A DNA stretch of 43,741 nt from Hydrogenophaga sp. GTDB taxonomy: Bacteria > Pseudomonadota > Gammaproteobacteria > Burkholderiales > Burkholderiaceae_C. The stretch spans positions 1 to 43,741 of the forward strand of contig JAJNQE010000016.1 in NCBI GenBank assembly GCA_021154985.1, in the 5' to 3' direction. Shown here piece by piece: positions 1-9,278 of this stretch. Each line of letters starts with the position of its first letter. Position 1 is the stretch's first letter. The notes under the pieces were generated by a model. That model had not been told where the DNA came from. It made no database searches and saw only the letters and a list, made by a program, of their open reading frames with translations. The translations under genes were made by a program, and so were the position numbers.

Positions 1-2
1 GT

Positions 3-572
3 GGCATCACCTTGCTGATCGGTCTGGTGATGCTGCTGGTCATCACATTGATCGCAGCAAACGTGTTCCAGCTCACCACGCTGCACACCCGGGTCGTCAA
101 CAACGATCAGGTGCGCACCGAGGCCGCCAGTGCCGCACACGGCGCACTTGACATCTTTCTCAGCACAGAGGTCACCAGCTGGACGCCCTACGAGACAGGT
201 GAGCGTGTGCAGGTCAACCTGGGCAATCTGGCCGGTTTCGAGGCTGTGTCCAGCGAGACCGTGGCGGTCGTGCTGGAGGCCCTGCACTGCAAGCGCTCCC
301 GCGTGATCAAAAACGCCGAGCTCGTACAAGGTCCGGCGGGCGCGCAGTACGTGGCTGAAGCCGACAGCTACTGTTTCGGCAGCGGCAGCACACCACTGAC
401 CCTTGTGGACACCAGCGCGGCGGGATCTCCCAACGACGACTCCCTGTGTGCCAGCGTGCTCTACGAGGTGCAGGCGCGCACAGACGACCCCAAGCTGCTG
501 CAGGCCAGGGCCAACATCACGCAGGGGGTTGAGGTTCGCCGCGGCCTTGATGCGCTGGACGAATGCGATTGA
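3..572 (+). CDS. pilX: Type IV pilus minor pilin PilX-like protein, 5'-truncated by window edge
   Basis: The frame is open from the window edge, so the true start lies upstream. The visible N-terminus (GITLLIGLVMLLVITLIA) is a type III prepilin-like hydrophobic helix, with the Gly at the prepilin-peptidase cleavage position. About 190 residues remain, matching the size of PilX minor pilins. Several Cys in the C-terminal half could form pilin disulfides. PilX-type minor pilins prime pilus assembly together with the adhesin PilY1, whose gene follows and overlaps this stop codon (TGATG at 570-574), implying translational coupling. The call rests on the N-terminal helix plus the pilY1 neighbour, because body sequences of minor pilins diverge quickly. 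Other minor pilins (PilV/PilW type) are less likely given the adjacency. Confidence 0.75.
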   Translation, partial: GITLLIGLVMLLVITLIAANVFQLTTLHTRVVNNDQVRTEAASAAHGALDIFLSTEVTSWTPYETGERVQVNLGNLAGFEAVSSETVAVVLEALHCKRSRVIKNAELVQGPAGAQYVAEADSYCFGSGSTPLTLVDTSAAGSPNDDSLCASVLYEVQARTDDPKLLQARANITQGVEVRRGLDALDECD

Positions 573-3500
573 TGAAAGGCATCTCCATGAAACCACTTTT
601 TTTGTTGCAGCGGCGCACCGTGGCCCCGCCCGCTGTGCTGGCCTTCGTCGTGTTCGGAGGCTCCGCCGCGTGGGCTGAGGACATCGATATCTACGCCGGG
701 GCAGACAACCGGCTGGGGGCACCCAACGTGCTTTTCTTTCTCGACAACACCTCGAACTGGTCGACCAGCAGCCAGGCATGGAACAAGGTGACCGTGCGCG
801 CGAAGTGCGACACGCTTGCCACCCAGGCACAAACCGCGGTTTGCAGGATGTACACGGACAAGGTGTTTGGCAACGACGCATCGCTGGTACAGGGGCAGTT
901 GCAGGCCCGCGCACTCAAGCTGGTGGTCGAATCCATGGTCTGCGGCCCCGACAGCAAAAAGATCACGGTCAACATCGGTCTCATGCTGTTCAACAGCGCC
1001 GGCACCCGCGACGGCAACAACGTGGTGGGTGGCTACATCCGCAAAGCCGTGCGCGCACGTGCCACCGCGGCGGAGTGCGCCGACCTGATCGACGACCTGA
1101 ACGCCATATCGGCCAACATCAATGCACCGGCCTACAAGGGGCCTGCCTCCGCCGGCTATGGCACCGCCCTGTATGAAGCGTTCAAGTACTTTGGCGGCTG
1201 GACCAACCCGGCAGGGAATCTGAGTGGCACACCGGGCAGCCCACAGGGTCGCACCGCGTTCGGCCCGCAGCGGTATTCCAACCTGAGCGGCCACGAAGAC
1301 CCGTCGGCCTTCACCGACCCATCGCTGTCGAACTACCAAAGCCCGATCAGCGCCAGCAGTTGCGGCAACAACTATGTTGTGCTGGTGGGCAACGGCTGGC
1401 CCAACCAGGAACACGGGTCCGACACCAATGCCACCCCACACCCGGGTCTGTTGCAGTTTGATCGGCTGGGGCACTCACCGGGTGCGCAGATCTATCCCCG
1501 TCCACTGCTCAACAACGCCAAGAGCGACGTTCGTTGGGCCGACGAATGGGCGCGCTTTTTGACCGACACCGATGTGAGCGAGGCGCCGGGCATGCAGAAC
1601 CTGCGCCTGTTCGCCGTGGACGTTTTCAACCCGGACGTCAATGGAGGCGCGAACGACCGCACCAAACAGGCCGCACTGCTGAAATCGATGGCCGCCCAGT
1701 CACACCCCAGCGGAGGTGGCTATTTCGCTGTGGGGGGAGATGTCTACCGTCTCGTCACCGCATTCAGCGACATCTTCACCAAGATTGCTTCGGTCAACAG
1801 CGTGTTCTCCAGCGCTTCGCTGCCTGTCAGCGTGAACGCCCAGGGCACGTTTCTCAACCAGGTGTTCATGGGCGTCTTCAGGCCCGACGGAGACGCCCAG
1901 CAGCGTTGGGCAGGCAATCTCAAGCAGTACCAGTTCAAGCTCGTGGGTTCCCCGCCCAGCCAGAAACTCATACTGGCCGACAAACTGGGTGAGCCCGCCG
2001 TGGACGAATCGCGGGACGGCGGTTTTCTGGATATGTGTGCGGCCAGCTTCTGGACCACCGACAGCGCAGACTATTGGACCAACGTGACCGGCATGAACAG
2101 CCCAGGGGCTTGCACGTTGAAGCAGGACCAGCCGGTCCATCTCTACTCGGACTTCACCGACGGGCCTCAGGTGGAGCGCGGAGGTGCCGCGCAGCGTCTT
2201 CGCGCCATTGGCCACGCAGCGCGCAACATCCAGACCTGCCGCACGGCGGCATGCTCGGAACTCGCTGCGTTCCCCAATGACGCTCAGACCCAGACGCCAG
2301 CCAAGGCGGAACTTGCGAAATGGCTGCGAGGCGAAAACACAGGCGATGGCTTTTACGACAGCGCGTCCGACACCGTCGCGTTTCATCAGCACGCCAGGCC
2401 AGGCAGCGCCACCAGGCCCACGGTCCACGGCGCGGTGGTGCATTCGAGACCGCTCGCCGTGAACTATGGCAACGCGTCCACCACCACGCCGTCCAACGAC
2501 GACGTGGTGGTCTTCTACGGTTCCGGCGATGGAACCCTGCGCGCTGTCAACGGCAACAAGGCCGACACAGACGGCAACGAATTGTGGGCGTTCATCGCTC
2601 CCGAACACTTTGACCGCCTGGACCGCGTGCGCACCAACAAACCGCTGATCAAGTACCCCAACGTCAGCGTGCCGAACGCCAGGCCCATGGACCATTTCTT
2701 TGACGGCTCCATCGGGGCCTACCAGGAGCGCAATGGCCAGGACATCACCCGCCTGTGGATCTACCCCACCATGCGCCGGGGCGGTACGGGCGTCTATGCG
2801 TTCGACGTGACACGCAAGCCCGACGGGTCCACTGCCAGTCAACCGCTGCTGCTGTGGCGATACGACAGCACGGTCAACGCCCGCATGGGGCAGTCGTGGT
2901 CCACACCGGTGGTCATTCGCGTCAAAGGCATCGAACGTCCCTTGGTGGTTTTCGGCGCAGGCTACGACAACTGCGAAGACGATGAATCGCGTACCGCCTG
3001 CGATGGCGTTCAGCGTGGCCAGGGCGTTGTGGTGCTGGACGCCAGGAGCGGTCCGGGCTCCGACCAGGCCGAGCGTTTGAACCGGGTCTTTGGTGCCGAC
3101 ACCGCCGACAACATGGCGCACGCGGGCCGCTTTGCCGCCGACATCGCCGCCGTGGACGTGAACCGCGACGGGTACGTGGATCTGCTCTATGCACTGGACA
3201 CGCGCGGCCATGTGTGGCGCATCAACACCTCCGATCCGCTGACCGGCTACACCTCCTTTGCCCCGGCGGGCTCGCCCAACGAAGGCAGCGTGGCCGAATG
3301 GAAGATCACGAAGATCGCCACCGTGGCGCAGTGGGACGCGAACGCCCAGCCCAGCGAACGCCGCAAGTTCATGTACGCGCCCAGTGTGGTGGTCATCGGC
3401 AGCCAGACGATCGTGCTGGCGGGAACCGGCGATCGTGAGAAGCCATCCGCTGGGTCGACTGCGTCCAAAACACGCAATCGCTTCTACGGTCTGCGTGACG

Positions 3501-3988
3501 CCTATGCCAACACCACAGACGTCACGCCCGTCGTGGGCCACGGCGACCCGCCCCCCGGGCTGAAGAACGCCGCCACCGAGGTGCTCGACCCCAAGCTCGC
3601 CGTGAGCGGCTGGTACCGCGAACTCTCGACCGCCAGCGAACCGTACGAACAAGTCGTGACCACCCCCCTGACATTGGGTGGCGTGACCTACTTCAACACC
3701 TACCAGGCCAAAAGCGGAGGCGCGCAACAGTGCAACAACCTCGGCACAGGTCGCGCATACCAGATGAATTTCCAGACCGGTGCACCGGTTTCCGGCGCGC
3801 CGCTGATGAGTGCTTTCCTCGGAGGGGGTATCCCACCCTCGCCAGTGGGCGGAACGGTGCTCATCGCCGACCAGCGCGTGCCCTTCGTCATCGGCGGGCC
3901 GGGGCCAACACCGATCTCTCCACAAAAGGTGGTTCCCCAGGTGCGCGCAGACCGTCGACCGGTCTACCGCGTGCAGCGGATCGATTGA
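572..3988 (+). CDS. pilY1: Type IV pilus tip adhesin/biogenesis protein PilY1
   Basis: About 1138 residues, the usual size for PilY1. A signal peptide with a hydrophobic core ends near AWAED. The N-terminal half resembles a von Willebrand A-like fold; the strand VLFFLDNTSNWS stands where the DxSxS metal site would be and is degenerate. The C-terminal half is a PilC-type beta-propeller. It carries an EF-hand-like calcium loop (DVNRDGYVDLLYALD, near residue 865), which in PilY1/PilC proteins controls pilus extension versus retraction. The ATG at 572 overlaps the pilX stop; in-frame ATGs at 563 and 587 are alternatives, and 587 gives the tightest signal peptide. PilY1 works outside the cell or in the outer membrane with the minor pilins. 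The operon ends here; a convergent gene follows after about 43 bp. Confidence 0.9.
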   Translation: MKGISMKPLFLLQRRTVAPPAVLAFVVFGGSAAWAEDIDIYAGADNRLGAPNVLFFLDNTSNWSTSSQAWNKVTVRAKCDTLATQAQTAVCRMYTDKVFGNDASLVQGQLQARALKLVVESMVCGPDSKKITVNIGLMLFNSAGTRDGNNVVGGYIRKAVRARATAAECADLIDDLNAISANINAPAYKGPASAGYGTALYEAFKYFGGWTNPAGNLSGTPGSPQGRTAFGPQRYSNLSGHEDPSAFTDPSLSNYQSPISASSCGNNYVVLVGNGWPNQEHGSDTNATPHPGLLQFDRLGHSPGAQIYPRPLLNNAKSDVRWADEWARFLTDTDVSEAPGMQNLRLFAVDVFNPDVNGGANDRTKQAALLKSMAAQSHPSGGGYFAVGGDVYRLVTAFSDIFTKIASVNSVFSSASLPVSVNAQGTFLNQVFMGVFRPDGDAQQRWAGNLKQYQFKLVGSPPSQKLILADKLGEPAVDESRDGGFLDMCAASFWTTDSADYWTNVTGMNSPGACTLKQDQPVHLYSDFTDGPQVERGGAAQRLRAIGHAARNIQTCRTAACSELAAFPNDAQTQTPAKAELAKWLRGENTGDGFYDSASDTVAFHQHARPGSATRPTVHGAVVHSRPLAVNYGNASTTTPSNDDVVVFYGSGDGTLRAVNGNKADTDGNELWAFIAPEHFDRLDRVRTNKPLIKYPNVSVPNARPMDHFFDGSIGAYQERNGQDITRLWIYPTMRRGGTGVYAFDVTRKPDGSTASQPLLLWRYDSTVNARMGQSWSTPVVIRVKGIERPLVVFGAGYDNCEDDESRTACDGVQRGQGVVVLDARSGPGSDQAERLNRVFGADTADNMAHAGRFAADIAAVDVNRDGYVDLLYALDTRGHVWRINTSDPLTGYTSFAPAGSPNEGSVAEWKITKIATVAQWDANAQPSERRKFMYAPSVVVIGSQTIVLAGTGDREKPSAGSTASKTRNRFYGLRDAYANTTDVTPVVGHGDPPPGLKNAATEVLDPKLAVSGWYRELSTASEPYEQVVTTPLTLGGVTYFNTYQAKSGGAQQCNNLGTGRAYQMNFQTGAPVSGAPLMSAFLGGGIPPSPVGGTVLIADQRVPFVIGGPGPTPISPQKVVPQVRADRRPVYRVQRID

Positions 3989-4031
3989 GGACAGGCCGCC
4001 ACAGAACGCCCCTCAAAGCAAACACCTGCCT

Positions 4032-4778
4032 CTAAACGCCCGCGTAACCCAACCACCCCCGCGCCCGCAACTCACAAGCCGGGCAACTCCCACACCCATA
4101 CCCCCACGCATGCCGGTGCTCGCGGTCGCCCAGGTAGCAGGTGTGGGTGTGCTCCACGATCAGGTCGACGAGTGATTGGCCGCCAAGGTCGTGGGCCATG
4201 CGCCAGGTGGCGGCCTTGTCGATCCACATGAGCGGGGTGTCGATGAGGAAGCGGTGGTCCATGCCGAGAGACAGCGCCACTTGCAGCGCTTTCATGGTGT
4301 CGTCGCGGCAGTCGGGATAGCCTGAAAAATCGGTTTCGCAGACGCCGGTGACGATGACCTGGATGCCGCGGCGGTAGGCGAGTGCGGCGGCGAGCGTGAG
4401 GAACAGCAGGTTGCGCCCGGGCACGAAGGTGTTGGGCAGGCCGCTTTCTTCCATGCGGAAGGCCATGTCGCGCGTCAAGGAGGTTTCGCTCACCTTGCCG
4501 AGCACAGCGAGGTCGAGCATGTGGTCCTCGCCGAGGCGTTCTGACCACGCAGGGAATTGTTCGCGCAGCTCGCGCAACACGTTCAGTCGGGCCTGCAGTT
4601 CGACGCTGTGGCGTTGGCCGTAGTCGAAGCCGAGGGTTTCAACGCGGGGGAAGCGCTGGAGCGCTTGGGCGAGGCAGGTGGTGGAGTCTTGCCCGCCGGA
4701 GAACAGCACCAGGGCACTGGTGTGGTGGGGGGTGTTTTGGGGGGCGCTGGTGAAGGTGGCTGCGGTCATGGGCGGCAT
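4032..4778 (-). CDS. queC: 7-cyano-7-deazaguanine (preQ0) synthase QueC
   Basis: QueC converts 7-carboxy-7-deazaguanine to preQ0 using ATP and ammonia, in queuosine tRNA modification. The ATP-pyrophosphatase P-loop is present as LFSGGQDSTT. The C-terminal zinc site is present as TCYLG followed by CGSCPACELR, giving four Cys. Length (about 248 aa) is slightly above the family norm because of an N-terminal tail. Start choice: ATGs at 4778 and 4769 are both possible. The open frame further upstream crosses a low-complexity intergenic repeat and is not credible as coding. No strong ribosome binding site is visible for either ATG. It is convergent with pilY1 and has no que neighbours here. Confident. 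Confidence 0.93.
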   Translation of the reverse strand: MPPMTAATFTSAPQNTPHHTSALVLFSGGQDSTTCLAQALQRFPRVETLGFDYGQRHSVELQARLNVLRELREQFPAWSERLGEDHMLDLAVLGKVSETSLTRDMAFRMEESGLPNTFVPGRNLLFLTLAAALAYRRGIQVIVTGVCETDFSGYPDCRDDTMKALQVALSLGMDHRFLIDTPLMWIDKAATWRMAHDLGGQSLVDLIVEHTHTCYLGDREHRHAWGYGCGSCPACELRARGWLGYAGV

Positions 4779-4790
4779 GGTAGCGCGCGG

Positions 4791-4826
4791 GCCCTCACCC
4801 CTGCCCTCCCCCAGAGGGAGAGGGAG
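4791..4826. repeat. Short palindromic intergenic element upstream of queC
   Basis: A C-rich then G-rich stretch containing the inverted pair CTCCC (4806-4810) and GGGAG (4816-4820). It lies between the queC start and the end of the HDOD gene. Translated on the minus strand it reads LPLPLGEGRGEG, a pattern familiar from dispersed intergenic repeats in many proteobacteria. It may act as a weak bidirectional stop, but there is no T-tract. Confidence 0.45.
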
Positions 4827-4839
4827 CAAAGCCCAACCC

Positions 4840-6081
4840 TCAGACCAGGCGCTCGGAGCGCACGCCCGCGTGGTCGCGGCTGGTGGCCAGCATGCGGATG
4901 AGAGCGCGGTTGGCCTGCTCCAGGCTCACCTCGTTGCGGGCGCACACGGTGCTCAGGCGGTGCAGTTGCGCGGGCTCGCCTTGTGCGCGGGCGACGTCCA
5001 GCAGCGGGTGGTAGGGGCCGTCGTGGCGCAGCACGGCGTCATACAAACGGCCGGAGAGCGGCAGCTTGTGCAGCAGATCGGAGAGCGGCGCGTGCAGCAG
5101 CTTGTCGAGGTGGGCAAACAGCGCGGTGGTGTAGACCTCCAGCCGCAGGTTGTCCTCAGACCCGGTGGCCAGCAGGTGTTGCGCGAGGCGGGCGCGCATC
5201 ACCATGGCGGCGCGCACGGGTTGAAGGTCGTTGTCGGTTTCGCTGCCGGGCGCTTGTTCAAACAGCCAGCGGCCAAGCTCGCGGAAGCCCAGCATCATGA
5301 GGGCGTGGCGCAGCGAGCCGATTTCGTGGCGACCGCCGTACGCGGCCGAATTCACCAGCAGCAGGATGCGGTAGACCAGCACCGGGTCTTGCCGCACGAG
5401 CCGCTCCAGGCGTTCGAGCGAGCAATCGTCGTCGATGGCCTGCAAGATCTGGTGGATCACGCGCGGGTCGCACGAAATGGGTTGGTGGCGGTGGGCGAGC
5501 AACACATCGGCGTCGGGCCAGCCGAGCAGCCCCCAGGCTCCGGCGTCGTCGAGCAGGTGGCGGGCGAGGGTCTGGGTCTGCACCCCCTGGTAGAGCTGCG
5601 CGAGCGGCAAGCCCTGGCTGCGCTGGTGCAGGCCGGGGGTGGACTGGGCCTGCAGGATCTCGGCGGCCTCTTGCGGGCTGAGCTGCAGCAGGTTGCGCAC
5701 GTCAAATCCGGGCGACTTGCCTTGGCGCAGCGCCTGCAGATCGGTGCGGCGAACCAGCCGGTGGCCGCGCCGATTGGCCACCGACAGCGCGGCCAGGGTC
5801 TCGGGCGCATCAAAGGGTTCGGCGGGCACTTCGAGCCAGGTGTTGTGCACCGGCGCGCAGGCCAGCGCTTGTTGCAACAGCTTGGGCGATGCGATGGAGA
5901 TGAGCAGAACCGGCGCGCTCTCGGGCCAGTCGTCGCCCAGCGCCTGCATGAGGTGGGCGGCGTCGACCGCCGCCGCGTGAATGGGGTGCACGCTCAGGCG
6001 AACGGCAGCCAGCTGGCGTTCGCGGTTCCACACCGGCTCGTAGGCCAGGGCCAGGCTGTCCAGAACGGTGTGACTCAGCAT
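4840..6081 (-). CDS. HDOD-domain signalling protein with degenerate EAL-like N-terminus
   Basis: 413 residues. The N-terminal segment (LALAYEPVWNRERQLAAVRL) resembles the first strand of YuxH-type proteins, which pair a degenerate EAL domain with an HDOD domain. No intact EVL/EAL catalytic motif is visible. The C-terminal half fits an HDOD domain: helix-rich, with LVRQDPVLVYRILLLVNSAAY as a typical segment, where residues of the HD-GYP catalytic site are not conserved. HDOD proteins are regulatory and are often linked to chemotaxis and c-di-GMP pathways, but no reaction can be assigned. The start lies only 13 bp after the flgL stop on the same strand, so it is probably co-transcribed as the last gene of the flg operon. 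Confidence 0.75.
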   Translation of the reverse strand: MLSHTVLDSLALAYEPVWNRERQLAAVRLSVHPIHAAAVDAAHLMQALGDDWPESAPVLLISIASPKLLQQALACAPVHNTWLEVPAEPFDAPETLAALSVANRRGHRLVRRTDLQALRQGKSPGFDVRNLLQLSPQEAAEILQAQSTPGLHQRSQGLPLAQLYQGVQTQTLARHLLDDAGAWGLLGWPDADVLLAHRHQPISCDPRVIHQILQAIDDDCSLERLERLVRQDPVLVYRILLLVNSAAYGGRHEIGSLRHALMMLGFRELGRWLFEQAPGSETDNDLQPVRAAMVMRARLAQHLLATGSEDNLRLEVYTTALFAHLDKLLHAPLSDLLHKLPLSGRLYDAVLRHDGPYHPLLDVARAQGEPAQLHRLSTVCARNEVSLEQANRALIRMLATSRDHAGVRSERLV

Positions 6082-6094
6082 GATGGGAATCGGG

Positions 6095-7315
6095 TCAATT
6101 GATCACCTGGAACAGCGAGAGCCGCTGCACCTGCGCATACGACTTGAGGGCCGCCTCCAGGCCGAGCTGCTGGGTCTGGAAGTCCGAAATGCCTTTGACC
6201 ATGTCCAGGTCTTCCAGGCGGGATTGTTCGGCCTTGAGGTCGACGCTGCGGTCTTCCAGCAGGGTGTCGAGCGAGTCGCCGCGGTTGAGCCATTCGCCGG
6301 CGCGGCCACGGGCCAGCAACACGCGGTCGTGCCCGGCGTCGAGCTCGGTGATGGTGCGCGCGAGTTCCTGCGTGCGGTGGGCGTTGTTGTTGGCGCCGGT
6401 GTAGCGCAGGGCCGCAACGGCGTCTTCCACCACGCTGAAGATGTCGGTGTTGGTGCTGGGCACCAGGTCGATCTGGTCGCCCGCGGCGGGCACGCCATTC
6501 ATTTGCAGTGACTGGCCGTCGAATTCGATGGTCATGCCGTTGGTGTACGGCACACCAGTCTGGCCGGGCATGGGGTTGGCGGCGGGCGTGGTCACGTTGG
6601 TCACCGTGTATTGCAGGGTGCCGGCCACATTGGCGAAGTCGATGCGGTACTCGTCGCCGGTGAGCGCGGTCGGGTTGGTGACCTCACCCACGCTGGTGCT
6701 CACGCTGCCGGTGTTGCCGGCGTCCAGGCTGAGCAAGAAGCTGCCGTTGCCCTGGGGCACACGCATCCAGATCGCATTGCCATCGAGCGCCTGTGGCAGC
6801 GCGGTGTTGCCCGCCGCGGCCTGGCCACGCTGGCCGTTGAACTGAACGCCGTTGCCGCTGGGGCCGTAGAGGTCCACAAACGGCGTGGCGGAGCCACCCA
6901 GGCCGCCGAAGAGCGTGCGCCCGGCGTTGTCCTTGAGGTTGGCCACCGAAATCAATTGTTCGCGCAGACCTTCGAGCTGGCGCGCGATGTCTTCGCGCTC
7001 GCTCGGCCCGTAGGTGGCGTTGCCCGCGCTCACCAGCAGGTCGCGCACTTTCTGGATGATTTCGCCCGATTCGGCCAGGCCGCTTTCGGCCTGCTGCAGG
7101 CTGCTGCGCGCGGTGTCGAGCGCGCGCAGATCGGCCTGCGTGCGCGAGAGGCGGTTCTGCGCGGTTTCGGCCAGTGTGGCGGCCACCGGGTCGTCGCTGG
7201 GTTTTTGCACCCGCTTGCCGGTGGCGATCTTTTCCTGCTGGGCGGCCAGCTCGGCCTGGCGACGCGCGAGCAGGCTCACGGTGTTGTCGTAGCTGTTGGC
7301 GGTGGAGATTCGCAT
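6095..7315 (-). CDS. flgL: Flagellar hook-filament junction protein FlgL (HAP3)
   Basis: 406 residues. The N-terminus (MRISTANSYDNTVSLLARRQ) and the flagellin-like motif GKRVQKPSDDPVAA are diagnostic. The C-terminus (LSLFQVIN) is the matching D0 helix. FlgL forms the junction layer between FlgK and the filament and is exported by the flagellar type III apparatus, so it has no signal peptide. It follows flgK after 33 bp and precedes the HDOD gene. The family usually has 300-400 residues, so the variable middle is slightly long. Confidence 0.95.
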   Translation of the reverse strand: MRISTANSYDNTVSLLARRQAELAAQQEKIATGKRVQKPSDDPVAATLAETAQNRLSRTQADLRALDTARSSLQQAESGLAESGEIIQKVRDLLVSAGNATYGPSEREDIARQLEGLREQLISVANLKDNAGRTLFGGLGGSATPFVDLYGPSGNGVQFNGQRGQAAAGNTALPQALDGNAIWMRVPQGNGSFLLSLDAGNTGSVSTSVGEVTNPTALTGDEYRIDFANVAGTLQYTVTNVTTPAANPMPGQTGVPYTNGMTIEFDGQSLQMNGVPAAGDQIDLVPSTNTDIFSVVEDAVAALRYTGANNNAHRTQELARTITELDAGHDRVLLARGRAGEWLNRGDSLDTLLEDRSVDLKAEQSRLEDLDMVKGISDFQTQQLGLEAALKSYAQVQRLSLFQVIN

Positions 7316-7348
7316 GGGGGGTTCCAGTCAGGCCTGTGTGCGCGGGCT

Positions 7349-9268
7349 TCAGCGGCCCACGGTGGCGAGCAGGCTGTCAAACGTGCTTTGCGCAATTTGC
7401 AAAAACTTGGCCGAGGCCTGGTAAGCCTGCTGGTACTGCAGCAGACGCGCGGCTTCTTCGTCCAGGTTCACGCCAGACACGTTGCTGCGCGCGGTCTCGG
7501 CTGCGGTGGCGATCTGACCTGAAAACTCGGTGGCGAACTTGGCGCCCTGCACACGGGTGCCGACGTCGGAGAACAGGCTCACATACCCGTCGGCCAGGGC
7601 CACGCCTTCAAAGGTCGGACGGTCGCGCAGGGCCAGCACGGCGCTGGCGTTGCCGGCGTTCTGTGCAATCGAGCCCGGGGGTGCCGGGTCGATGTTGAAG
7701 GTGTCGCCCGCGCCAGGGCTGCCGCGCAGGGTGAGGCTCCAGCCGTTGAGCACGATGGCCTCACCGGGCTTGAAGTTGTAGCTGGCCGGCGGCCCCACGT
7801 TGTCGGGTGGCGGGTTGCCGGGGCCCAGGCCGGTGGCCACATAGGTGCCGTTGGCCTGGAAGGTGATGGTCACCGGGTCGGTGAGGTTGGCCGAGTTGGA
7901 CACCGCATACAGGCTCTCCACGCTCAGGCCACCGGCGTTGGTCACGCCGGGCGTCACCATCACCGGGCTGGCGGCGGCAAGGCGGTCGGGAGAGCCGATG
8001 GCCACCTGCAGGTTGCGCGCGGCGGCCTCGAAGGGGCGCACCAGAATGCGGTCGCCCGCTGCGGCGGCGCCCGAGTCGATGTTGAAGGTCAGGCCGTCTT
8101 TGTTGAAAGCGGTGGGTGGCACGGCGAACGAGGTGGTGTCGCCGTCGGACAGGCGCACCACACTCACGCTGCCAGCGGAGAAACGCATTTCGTAGTCCGA
8201 CGCCATCAGGGCAGCGGGGTCGTTCACGCTGGCGCTCACCTGCGCGGTACCGGTGTTGGCCGGGTTGGTCTTGCCCAGCGCAGCGGCCGGGGGAATGAAG
8301 AAATCCTGACCCGGGTTGCCTTGCAGGTCCACGCCCAGCGCGTGCTGGTTGTTGACCGTGGTGGCGGAGGCCAGTGCCAGGCGGCCCAACTGGTTTTGCA
8401 CCGCCGCGAGGTCCTTGGTCAGGAAGGTCATGAGGCCCGCGAGTTCGCCACCGCCCAGCGTGGCTTCGGGCAGTGCTGTGGCCACGCCGCCCTGAACGAA
8501 AGACAAGGCGATGCGCGAGTTGTCGGCGGGGTCCGGGTTCACGGCCAGGCGGTTGGCGCTCTGGCCCAGCACCAGTGGCTGGCTGCCGGCCACGAACACG
8601 CTCACCGAGCCGTCCTTGTTGGCCACCGAACTCGTCTGGATGTGTTTGCTGAGTTCGCCCAGCAGCTGGTCGCGCTGGTCGAACAGATCGTTGGGTGTGT
8701 GCGAGCTGCCGGCCGATTCGATGATCTTCTGGTTCACCTTGGCCAGATCTTGCGCCAGGCCGTTGACCACCTCCACCGAGCCCTTCACCTGCTGCTGGGT
8801 GCTGAGCGCCAGGGCGTCGAGCTGGCTGGCGGTGTTGCGCAGACGGCCGGCGAATTCTTCGCCCTTGGCGATCACCACCACGCGGGCGGTGAGGTTGCCG
8901 GGCGAGGACGACACATCGGCCCAGGCGTTGAGGGTGTCGTTGAGCGCAGCGCCCAGGCCGGTGGTGCCCAGGGGAAATGCGCCTTCCAGCGCTTGCAGGC
9001 GCGAGTAGCGCAACGCGTCGGCGGCGGCCACGGAGCCGGCCATCTGGGCTTCGCGCGTGAGGTAGGCGTTGTGCGAGCGTTCAACGGTGGCGATCTCCAT
9101 GCCCTTGCCGAAGAAGCCGTTGCCCATCTGCTGGTAGCCCGAGGTCTGCTGCAGCACGTTCTGGCGCGAATAGCCCGGCGTGTTGACGTTGGCAATGTTG
9201 TTGCCGATGACCTGCAGGGCCGCCAGATTGGCGTTGAGGGCGCGGGCGCCGATGTTGAGTGCAGACAT
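7349..9268 (-). CDS. flgK: Flagellar hook-associated protein FlgK (HAP1)
   Basis: 639 residues. The N-terminal rod/hook-type helix is clear (MSALNIGARALNANLAALQV, then IGNNIANVNTPGYSRQNV). The C-terminus (LLQYQQAYQASAKFLQIAQ) is the conserved D0 partner helix. FlgK is the first junction protein on the completed hook. Order flgJ-flgK-flgL is standard. It starts 10 bp after the flgJ stop. The central region is a variable Gly/Asn/Pro-rich beta domain, as usual for this family. Confidence 0.96.
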   Translation of the reverse strand: MSALNIGARALNANLAALQVIGNNIANVNTPGYSRQNVLQQTSGYQQMGNGFFGKGMEIATVERSHNAYLTREAQMAGSVAAADALRYSRLQALEGAFPLGTTGLGAALNDTLNAWADVSSSPGNLTARVVVIAKGEEFAGRLRNTASQLDALALSTQQQVKGSVEVVNGLAQDLAKVNQKIIESAGSSHTPNDLFDQRDQLLGELSKHIQTSSVANKDGSVSVFVAGSQPLVLGQSANRLAVNPDPADNSRIALSFVQGGVATALPEATLGGGELAGLMTFLTKDLAAVQNQLGRLALASATTVNNQHALGVDLQGNPGQDFFIPPAAALGKTNPANTGTAQVSASVNDPAALMASDYEMRFSAGSVSVVRLSDGDTTSFAVPPTAFNKDGLTFNIDSGAAAAGDRILVRPFEAAARNLQVAIGSPDRLAAASPVMVTPGVTNAGGLSVESLYAVSNSANLTDPVTITFQANGTYVATGLGPGNPPPDNVGPPASYNFKPGEAIVLNGWSLTLRGSPGAGDTFNIDPAPPGSIAQNAGNASAVLALRDRPTFEGVALADGYVSLFSDVGTRVQGAKFATEFSGQIATAAETARSNVSGVNLDEEAARLLQYQQAYQASAKFLQIAQSTFDSLLATVGR

Positions 9269-9278
9269 GGTGTGGTCC

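Noticed and set aside
1700..3925. 741-codon open frame antisense to pilY1
   Set aside because: PilY1 on the plus strand has its signal peptide and calcium loop in frame; the antisense frame is His/Gly/Val-rich shadow sequence.
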